Positions 57,721-64,000 of a DNA stretch of 64,000 nucleotides are shown here, piece after piece. The stretch lies in contig SVMH01000002.1 of the NCBI GenBank assembly GCA_015067525.1, positions 1 through 64,000 on the forward strand, given 5' to 3'. The notes beneath the pieces are model-generated. The model saw only the letters and a program-made list of their open reading frames with translations, was not told the origin of the DNA and did not search any database. Source of the DNA: Oscillospiraceae bacterium (GTDB lineage Bacteria > Bacillota > Clostridia > Oscillospirales > Oscillospiraceae). The translations under genes were made by a program, and so were the position numbers. The first letter of the stretch is position 1; each line of letters opens with the position of its first letter.

Positions 57721-60150
57721 ATGCCGCTGATCGCCAAGATCGCTGTATCCGCTGCGACCTATGCCATTGACAAACCCTATGACTACCTGCTGCCGGAAGA
57801 GCTGGAGGCTGCGGTGGGCTGCCGCGTGCTGGTTCCCTTTGGACGGGGCAACCGCACCTGCGAGGGTGTGGTTCTCTCTGTCAGCCGCGGTGTGCCGGAG
57901 CGGCCGCTCAAGGCGGTGCGTCAGCTGCTGGACGATGAGCCGGTGCTGACGGGCAAGCAGATCAAGCTGGCGCTGTGGATGCGCCAGCGGTATTTCTGCA
58001 CCGTTTATGATGCGATCCATACCATTTTGCCGGCCGGCGTGTGGTATCGATATCGCGAAACATGGCAAATTTGTGCGGATGCGGCATGGGACGACCTTTC
58101 CGAGAGGGAGGCGTCCATTTGTCGTTTTTTGACCGAGGCGCCCCGTGAGCTGGAGGAGCTGAAAAAGACCTTTGGCGAGGACATTTCCGCGCTGCTGCAC
58201 CGTCTGGAGAAGCGGGGGATCGCAAGTGTTGCGGTGGAGAGCAGCCGAAAAGTCCACGACAAGGTGGTGCAGCTGGTATCCCTTGCGCTTGACACCGAGT
58301 CGGCTGCGGAATATGCCGAACAGCGGAGAAAAAAAGCGCCGCGTCAGGCGGAAGCGATCGAGTTTCTCTCTCGTTACGGGCAGACGCCGCTGCACGAGCT
58401 GTGCTATTTTACCGGCGTCTCCCGTCCGGCGATCCGCCAGCTGGAAAAGCTGGGCATCATTGCCCTGACGCAGCAGGATGAATACCGTATTTCAGAAAAA
58501 GACTACGCTGTAAAGGCAGTTCCCATTACACTAAATGAAGAGCAGCAGGATGTTTTTGAAACGCTGCTGACCCAAACGGAGCGCGGCAGCGCAGGCGTTA
58601 CGCTGCTGCAGGGCGTGACCGGAAGCGGCAAAACACTGGTGTATATCCGTCTGGCGCAGGAATTGCTGGCGCGCGGCAAGTCCGTCATGATCCTTGTGCC
58701 GGAAATCGCGCTGACACCCCAGATGATGGCACGCTTTACCGCCTATTTCGGTGATGAAGTGGCGCTGCTGCACAGCGGCCTTCGTATGACGGAGCGGTAC
58801 GACCAGTATAAACGCATCCGCCGCGGCGAGGCCCATATCGTGCTTGGCACCCGCTCGGCCGTGTTTGCGCCGCTGGAAGATCTGGGACTCATCATTCTGG
58901 ATGAGGAGCAGGAGAGCTCCTACGAGTCGGAAAATGCCCCCAGCTACCACGCCCGCGACATTGCCAAATATCGCTGCGCGCAGGAAGGGGCGCGGCTGCT
59001 GCTGGGCAGCGCCACCCCCACGGTGGAAACATCGTGGCACGCCAGAAACGGCGATTACCAGCTGGCGCTGCTGCGCAGGCGCTATAACCAAAAGCAGCTG
59101 CCCCAAGTGATGATCGCAGACCTGCGGCAGGAGCTGCGGCAGGGCAATATGGGCGTCATCAGCCGCGTGCTGCGGCAGGAGCTGGAAAAGAACATCGCCG
59201 CAGGGGAGCAGAGTATTCTCTTCCTCAACCGCCGCGGCAGCAGCCGGCAGCTGCTGTGCGGAGAATGCGGCTATGTTCCCCAATGTCCCCGCTGCAGCGT
59301 GTACTTGACCTACCACTCCGCTAATGAGAGACTCATGTGCCATTACTGTGGCTACTCGGAAAAGGTGGGAGAGTCCTGCCCCGACTGCGGAGGCGTGATG
59401 AAACACGTGGGCTTTGGCACCCAGAAGGTGGAAGAGGAGCTGCGTGAGCTGTTTCCGGGTGTGGAGATCCTGCGCATGGATGCCGACACTGTTGGCGGCG
59501 GACACGAAAAGCTGCTGCGCAAATTTGAAGAGGAAAAAGTTCCCATCCTGCTGGGCACCCAGATGGTGGCCAAGGGATTGGATTTTGAAAACGTGACGCT
59601 GGTGGGCGTGCTGACCGCCGATCTGTCACTGTATGTAGACCACTACCGCGCTTCGGAGCGGACATTCTCTCTGCTGACGCAGGTGGTGGGCCGCGCGGGA
59701 CGCGGCGAAAAAGCGGGACGAGCCGTGATACAGACCTATACGCCGGAGAACGATGTGATTCTGGCGGCTTCCCGGCAGGACTATGACCGCTTCTATGATG
59801 CGGAGATCCGCCTGCGCAAGCTGCGGCTGGATCCGCCCTTTGCCGACCAGTTCGTCATTACGGTGACGGGCGCTGAGGAGAGCACTGTGCTGCGCGCCAG
59901 CGCACAGGTGCGGGATGGGCTGGCCGAGATGGCGCGCAAAAAGGCATACAGCGCGCTGGGCTGGGAAGTGCTGGGGCCTGCGCCGGCACCGGTGGTGAAG
60001 GTGAATAACCGCTACCGCTACCGTATCACCGTGATTGGAAAGAACGATAAAACGCTGCGCGATGTGATCGCCGACTTTATGCGGCAGTTCGCTGCGCGCA
60101 GCGAGAACCGCGGCATGAGTATTTACGCCGACTGTAATCTGATGGACTAA
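57721..60150 (+). CDS. priA: primosomal protein N' (replication restart helicase PriA)
   Basis: The 809-residue superfamily 2 helicase reloads the replisome at stalled forks. It has the N-terminal DNA-binding domain, the P-loop GVTGSGKT (about 299-306), the DEEQ box (LDEEQESSY, about 393-401), and the zinc-binding insert with four CxxC pairs (CGECGYVPQCPRC and CHYCGYSEKVGESCPDCG, about 514-560). GGAGGG lies nine bases before the start. It is of normal length and complete. Confidence 0.96.
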   Translation: MPLIAKIAVSAATYAIDKPYDYLLPEELEAAVGCRVLVPFGRGNRTCEGVVLSVSRGVPERPLKAVRQLLDDEPVLTGKQIKLALWMRQRYFCTVYDAIHTILPAGVWYRYRETWQICADAAWDDLSEREASICRFLTEAPRELEELKKTFGEDISALLHRLEKRGIASVAVESSRKVHDKVVQLVSLALDTESAAEYAEQRRKKAPRQAEAIEFLSRYGQTPLHELCYFTGVSRPAIRQLEKLGIIALTQQDEYRISEKDYAVKAVPITLNEEQQDVFETLLTQTERGSAGVTLLQGVTGSGKTLVYIRLAQELLARGKSVMILVPEIALTPQMMARFTAYFGDEVALLHSGLRMTERYDQYKRIRRGEAHIVLGTRSAVFAPLEDLGLIILDEEQESSYESENAPSYHARDIAKYRCAQEGARLLLGSATPTVETSWHARNGDYQLALLRRRYNQKQLPQVMIADLRQELRQGNMGVISRVLRQELEKNIAAGEQSILFLNRRGSSRQLLCGECGYVPQCPRCSVYLTYHSANERLMCHYCGYSEKVGESCPDCGGVMKHVGFGTQKVEEELRELFPGVEILRMDADTVGGGHEKLLRKFEEEKVPILLGTQMVAKGLDFENVTLVGVLTADLSLYVDHYRASERTFSLLTQVVGRAGRGEKAGRAVIQTYTPENDVILAASRQDYDRFYDAEIRLRKLRLDPPFADQFVITVTGAEESTVLRASAQVRDGLAEMARKKAYSALGWEVLGPAPAPVVKVNNRYRYRITVIGKNDKTLRDVIADFMRQFAARSENRGMSIYADCNLMD

Positions 60151-60168
60151 AGAAAGAGGTAGAACATT

Positions 60169-60681
60169 ATGGCACTGAGAACGATCGTAAAGCAGGGTGA
60201 CGACTGCCTGAAGAAGGTTTGCCGCCCCGTGACGGAATTCAACAGCCGCCTGCATACGCTGCTGGATGACATGACCGAAACGCTGGTGGATTCCGGTGGT
60301 GTGGGTCTGGCCGCCCCTCAGGTGGGCGTGCTGCGCCGCGTGGTCGTGGTGATGAACGACGATGAGGAGATCATCGAGCTGGTCAACCCCGAGATCGTAT
60401 TCACCGAAGGCGAGCAGACCGGCCTTGAGGGTTGCCTGAGCGTGCCCGGTCGCTTCGGCATCGTGACCCGCCCCTACGTGGTGCGTGTCCGCGCACAGGA
60501 CCGCGACGGCAACTTCTTTGAGGTGGAGGATGAGGATTTGACGGCCCGCTGCTTCTGCCACGAGCTGGAGCACCTGGACGGCCACCTGTTTGTGGAGCGC
60601 GCCGAGAAGATGCTCAGCGACGAGGAGCTGGAAGAGTATATCCGCCAGATGGAAGAAGAAATGGAAGAGGACGAGGACTGA
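60169..60681 (+). CDS. def: peptide deformylase
   Basis: The 170-residue metalloenzyme removes the formyl group from new proteins. The three family motifs are present: GVGLAAPQVG (about 44-53), EGCLSVPG (about 86-93) and CHELEHLDG (about 129-137), whose Cys and two His bind the iron. The C-terminus has an added acidic tail (EEYIRQMEEEMEEDED). It overlaps fmt by one base, and the pair def-fmt opposes each other in translation: one removes, the other adds the formyl group. Confidence 0.97.
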   Translation: MALRTIVKQGDDCLKKVCRPVTEFNSRLHTLLDDMTETLVDSGGVGLAAPQVGVLRRVVVVMNDDEEIIELVNPEIVFTEGEQTGLEGCLSVPGRFGIVTRPYVVRVRAQDRDGNFFEVEDEDLTARCFCHELEHLDGHLFVERAEKMLSDEELEEYIRQMEEEMEEDED

Positions 60682-61601
60682 TGCGAATTCTCTTTATGGG
60701 GACGCCGGAATTTGCCGTTGCGTCTTTGAAGCGTCTGGTGGAAGACGGGCACGATGTGTGCGGCGTCTTTACCCAGCCCGATAAGCCGAAGAACCGGGGC
60801 ATGAAGATGATGTTCTCCCCGGTGAAAGAGTATGCCCTGAGCCAGAACCTCACGGTGTATCAGCCGCTGAAAATGCGCGACGGTGAGGCACTTGGCATCG
60901 TGCAGCAGCTGCAGCCGGAGCTGATCGTGGTGGCTGCCTACGGCCGCATTCTGCCCGAGGAGATCCTCAATGCGCCCCAATACGGCTCCATCAATGTCCA
61001 CTCCTCGCTGCTGCCTCAGTATCGCGGCGCGGCGCCCATCAACTGGGCCATTTTGGATGGACTGGACGAGACCGGTGTGACCATTATGTACATGGCCAAG
61101 GAACTGGACGCCGGCGACATCATCCACACGGTGAAAACCACGATTGATATCGACGAAACGGCGCAGGAACTGACGCTGCGTTTGGCCGATCTGGGCGCGC
61201 AGGCGCTGAGCGAAACGGTGGACATGCTGGCCGCCGGTACTGCTGTCCGCACGCCGCAGGAGCATGAAAAGCACACCTATGCCCCCATGCTCAGTAAGGC
61301 CTTGTCCCCCATTGACTGGACCAAGTCCGCCCGCCGGATCCACGATCAGGTGCGCGGTCTGATCCCGTGGCCCTGCGCCAGCACGGTGGTGGGCGGCAAG
61401 AATGTGAAGGTTTTCAAGACCGCGTTCGGTGCCGAAACGGCGGCTGCACCGGGTACGGTGGTTTCTGCCGGCAAGCAGGGCATCGAGATTGCCTGCGGCG
61501 ACGGCAAGACCCTCTATATCACCCAGCTGCAGGCCGAGGGCGGCAAGCGCATGGCCGCGGCCGACTATCTGCGCGGCCACAGCGTGCAGGTGGGCGTATG
61601 A
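60681..61601 (+). CDS. fmt: methionyl-tRNA formyltransferase
   Basis: The 306-residue enzyme formylates initiator Met-tRNA using 10-formyl-tetrahydrofolate. It has the N-terminal LFMGTPEFAVASL loop, VAAYGRILPEEIL, the catalytic NVHSSLLPQYRGAAPINWAI stretch and the GVTIMYMAKELDAGD region; the C-terminal OB fold is complete. It draws on the same formyl-folate pool as purN and the AICAR transformylase, although no ZTP riboswitch is seen here. It overlaps rsmB by four bases. Confidence 0.97.
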   Translation: MRILFMGTPEFAVASLKRLVEDGHDVCGVFTQPDKPKNRGMKMMFSPVKEYALSQNLTVYQPLKMRDGEALGIVQQLQPELIVVAAYGRILPEEILNAPQYGSINVHSSLLPQYRGAAPINWAILDGLDETGVTIMYMAKELDAGDIIHTVKTTIDIDETAQELTLRLADLGAQALSETVDMLAAGTAVRTPQEHEKHTYAPMLSKALSPIDWTKSARRIHDQVRGLIPWPCASTVVGGKNVKVFKTAFGAETAAAPGTVVSAGKQGIEIACGDGKTLYITQLQAEGGKRMAAADYLRGHSVQVGV

Positions 61602-62932
61602 AAGAAGTCAGGAAGCTGGGCGCCCGCGACGTGGCGCTGGAAGTGCTGATGCAGGTGGACCGGGCCAACGCATGGTCGGACGGCAGTCTGAAACGTACGA
61701 TCGCCAAGAATAAGCTGGACAGCCGCGAAGCGGCGCTGGCCACCCGACTGAGCTACGGCGTCATCCAGAACAAGCTGCTGCTGGACTACTACATCAGCTG
61801 TTACTGCACCCAGAAGGCGGAGAAGCTGGAGAGCGTCATCCGTAATATTCTGCGCATCGGCGGCTATCAGATCCTGTTCATGGACAAGATCCCCCATCAC
61901 GCCGCTGTGAATGAAGCGGTGGAGATGACCCGCCGCGCCAATCGCCCTAAGGCCGCCGGTATGGTCAACGCCGTGCTGCGCAAGTTTGTGGCCAACTGGA
62001 TGAATATGCCGGCCCTGCCCGGCGCTACGGCGGACTATCTGTCGGTGCGCTACAGCCATCCCAAGTGGCTGGTGGAGCGCTTGATGGAGCTGCTGGGCCC
62101 GGAAGAGGCGGAGGCATATTTCCGCATGAACAACGAGATCGTGCCCACTACCATCCAGACCAACACGCTGAAGACTACGGCGGAAGAATTGGAAAAGGAA
62201 CTGCGTCACGCCGGCGTCACAGTGGAAAAGCATCCCTGGCTGCCCGGCTGCTTTGAAGTGAGCGCCACCGGCGATCTGGAGAGCCTGCCGGCCTTTACCG
62301 AGGGCCGCTTTATGGTGCAGGATGCCGCGGCGCGGCTGGTGGCGACCATTGCGCAGCCTGCGCCGGATGCCAAGGTAATGGACGTGTGTGCTGCACCCGG
62401 CGGCAAGTCCTTTGCGCTGGCCATCGATATGAAGGACCAGGGGCAGATCGTCTCCTGTGATATCCACCCCCATAAGCTTAAGCTGATCGAAAGCGGCGCG
62501 CAGCGTCTGGGCATCACCAGTATCCGCGCCGCACAGGCCGACGGGCGGGAGCCCCATGCCGCATGGCAGCAGACCGCCGATCTGGTGGTAGCCGACGTGC
62601 CCTGCTCCGGTCTCGGTATCATCCGCAAGAAGCCAGATATCCGCTATAAAAACCCCAAGGAGCTGGCGCAGCTGCCGGCCATTCAGCTGGCCATTCTGAA
62701 AAACGCCTCTACCTACGTCCGCAGCGGCGGTACGCTGATCTATTCCACCTGCACGGTGCTGCCGGAGGAGAATGAGGCGGTCACAGAGGAATTTCTGGCC
62801 AAACACATTGATTTTGAACTGGAAAGCTTTGCCCTGCCGCTGCCCATCGGCAAGCAGAAGGGTCACCTGACCCTCTGGCCTCAGCGGTTTGGCACAGACG
62901 GATTCTATATCTGCCGTATGCGCAGGAAATGA
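61598..62932 (+). CDS. rsmB: 16S rRNA m5C967 methyltransferase
   Basis: The 444-residue enzyme has an N-terminal NusB-like RNA-binding domain (about 1-140) and a SAM-dependent methyltransferase domain (about 165-444). Motifs seen: DVCAAPGGKSFAL for SAM binding, VVADVPCSGLGIIRKKPDI with one catalytic Cys, and YSTCTVLPEENE with the second. The ATG overlaps the fmt stop (ATGA); the longer frame lies inside fmt and was rejected. It precedes rlmN, as in many Firmicutes. Confidence 0.95.
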   Translation: MKEVRKLGARDVALEVLMQVDRANAWSDGSLKRTIAKNKLDSREAALATRLSYGVIQNKLLLDYYISCYCTQKAEKLESVIRNILRIGGYQILFMDKIPHHAAVNEAVEMTRRANRPKAAGMVNAVLRKFVANWMNMPALPGATADYLSVRYSHPKWLVERLMELLGPEEAEAYFRMNNEIVPTTIQTNTLKTTAEELEKELRHAGVTVEKHPWLPGCFEVSATGDLESLPAFTEGRFMVQDAAARLVATIAQPAPDAKVMDVCAAPGGKSFALAIDMKDQGQIVSCDIHPHKLKLIESGAQRLGITSIRAAQADGREPHAAWQQTADLVVADVPCSGLGIIRKKPDIRYKNPKELAQLPAIQLAILKNASTYVRSGGTLIYSTCTVLPEENEAVTEEFLAKHIDFELESFALPLPIGKQKGHLTLWPQRFGTDGFYICRMRRK

Positions 62933-62942
62933 GGATGTATTC

Positions 62943-63980
62943 ATGACCGACATCAAATCCATGACATTGGAAGAGATCACGCAGGCCTGCCGTGACATGG
63001 GCGAACCCGCCTTTCGCGGCAAGCAGATCTTCACATGGCTTCATAAGGGTGTGACCTCTTTTGACGGCATGAGTAACCTCTCCAAGGCCCTGCGGGAAAA
63101 GCTGGCGGCGCAGTACTATATCACCGCGCCCACCGTGGCCCGCAAGCAGATGTCGAAACTGGACGGTACCATCAAGTACTTGTGGGAACTGGGCGACGGC
63201 AACTGTATTGAGACGGTGCTGATGCAGTATAAGCATGGCAACACGGTCTGCATTTCCTCGCAGGTGGGCTGCCGTATGGGCTGCGCCTTCTGCGCCTCCA
63301 CCATTGCCGGCAAGCTGCGCGATCTGCGCCCCTCCGAAATGGTGGATCAGGTGCTCTTTACCCAGCTGGACAGCGGTCAGGAGATCTCCAACATCGTGCT
63401 CATGGGCATTGGTGAGCCGCTGGACAACATGGATAATGTCCTGCGCTTTCTGGAGCTGATCAACCATGCCGACGGCATGAACATCGGTATGCGGCATATC
63501 AGCCTGTCTACCTGCGGTGTCATTCCGGGTATCGACCGTCTGGCGGAGCTGCAGCTGCAGCTGACGCTGTCTGTTTCGCTCCACGCACCGGACAGTGAGA
63601 CCCGCTCGCGCATCATGCCGGTGAACCGGGCCTACGATGTGGAGGAGCTGTTCGCCGCCTGCCAGCGCTATTTTAAAAAGACCGGCCGCCGCATTTCCTT
63701 TGAGTATTCCATGATCGACGGTGTCAACGACAACGATTGGCAGGCGGATCTCATCGCCAAGCGGATCGCCGGTATGCCGGGTCATGTGAATCTGATCCCG
63801 CTCAATGACGTGGTAGAGAGCCCGTTCAAACCCAGCAAACGGATCGCAGCCTTCCAGAAACGACTGCAGTCCCACGGCGTCACCGCTACGGTGCGCCGGA
63901 GTCTGGGCGGAGATATTGATGCATCCTGCGGCCAGCTGCGCCGCAAAGCGATGGAGGAAAGGGGAGAGCTTCCGAAATGA
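62943..63980 (+). CDS. rlmN: 23S rRNA m2A2503 / tRNA m2A37 methyltransferase (radical SAM)
   Basis: The 345-residue radical SAM enzyme methylates C2 of adenine in 23S rRNA and some tRNAs. The iron-sulfur cluster is held by the CRMGCAFC motif (about 115-122). ISSQVGCRMG, GIGEPLDNMDNVL and the late STCGVIPGIDRL segment are typical; a C-terminal Cys in DIDASCGQLR takes part in the methyl transfer. The start at 62943 follows GAGGATG. The last four bases overlap the next ATG. Confidence 0.96.
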   Translation: MTDIKSMTLEEITQACRDMGEPAFRGKQIFTWLHKGVTSFDGMSNLSKALREKLAAQYYITAPTVARKQMSKLDGTIKYLWELGDGNCIETVLMQYKHGNTVCISSQVGCRMGCAFCASTIAGKLRDLRPSEMVDQVLFTQLDSGQEISNIVLMGIGEPLDNMDNVLRFLELINHADGMNIGMRHISLSTCGVIPGIDRLAELQLQLTLSVSLHAPDSETRSRIMPVNRAYDVEELFAACQRYFKKTGRRISFEYSMIDGVNDNDWQADLIAKRIAGMPGHVNLIPLNDVVESPFKPSKRIAAFQKRLQSHGVTATVRRSLGGDIDASCGQLRRKAMEERGELPK

Positions 63981-64000
63981 GATCGTGGGGAATCACGGAT
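63977..64000 (+). CDS. start of the next gene, probably a PP2C protein phosphatase (partial)
   Basis: ATG overlapping the rlmN stop (ATGA) opens MRSWGITD at the window's end. Firmicutes usually have stp/prpC, a PP2C Ser/Thr phosphatase, followed by prkC after rlmN, and these phosphatases begin with a similar W-G-x-T-D. Eight codons alone cannot prove it. Confidence 0.5.

Overview
This window comes from a GC-rich, Gram-positive, anaerobic, spore-forming bacterium, most likely a Clostridia member of the Oscillospiraceae type. The evidence is SpoIIP (sporulation), Rex (NADH sensing), a sodium-pumping oxaloacetate decarboxylase, formate-tetrahydrofolate ligase, strong AGGAGG ribosome-binding sites, and a very Clostridia-like purine operon. 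The genus is my inference; no marker in the window fixes it.

Layout. Bases 1-400 are the tail of an rRNA/tRNA region: the end of a tRNA, a 5S rRNA with its own promoter, and a decayed second 5S copy. Next come a membrane-anchored XRE regulator, a leftward thioredoxin-CcdA-TlpA redox operon, and a leftward four-gene decarboxylase sodium-pump operon whose promoter spacer is filled by a perfect palindrome. SfsA, a NUDIX hydrolase, an unlisted 45-residue Cys-rich protein and Rex follow. At 9.0-10.75 kb tRNA-Arg(CCG) is followed by a 158-bp tandem repeat that re-creates the tRNA 3' end twice. Directly behind it sits a Card1-like CARF-nuclease gene with no CRISPR locus in view. From 10.8 to 17.9 kb are an AbrB-family membrane protein, a divergent galactokinase, a MATE exporter, a DUF1295 membrane protein, a thioesterase, a small membrane protein and guaB.

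Bases 18.1-31.5 kb form the purine/one-carbon block. A ZTP riboswitch precedes purE-purC-purF-purM-purN-purO-AICAR transformylase-purD-purL. A second ZTP riboswitch precedes fhs, which makes the formyl-folate used by PurN and the AICAR transformylase. Between them lies a tiny remnant of a second fhs (its first ~24 and last ~11 codons joined, with an internal TAG).

Bases 31.6-42.2 kb carry a PHP-domain protein, a LarA-family 2-hydroxyacid racemase, a glycerate kinase, and then three tightly packed genes I cannot match to a known pathway: a 1562-residue protein combining HD, helical-repeat, nucleotidyltransferase, probable acetyltransferase and phosphoribosyltransferase-like regions, a lactate/malate-dehydrogenase-like protein, and a flavodoxin-fold oxidoreductase. 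This is the best candidate for an undescribed system.

Bases 42.3-64.0 kb are mostly conserved core genes: spoIIP, a polysaccharide deacetylase with Ig-like repeats, a uridine-kinase-like and a cytidylate-kinase-like protein, carD-ispD-ispF, a DUF3343/cysteine desulfurase pair, cdaA-cdaR (c-di-AMP), rseC-like, DUF5685, a J-domain protein, then yicC-remA-gmk-rpoZ-priA-def-fmt-rsmB-rlmN. The window ends in the first codons of what is probably a PP2C phosphatase.
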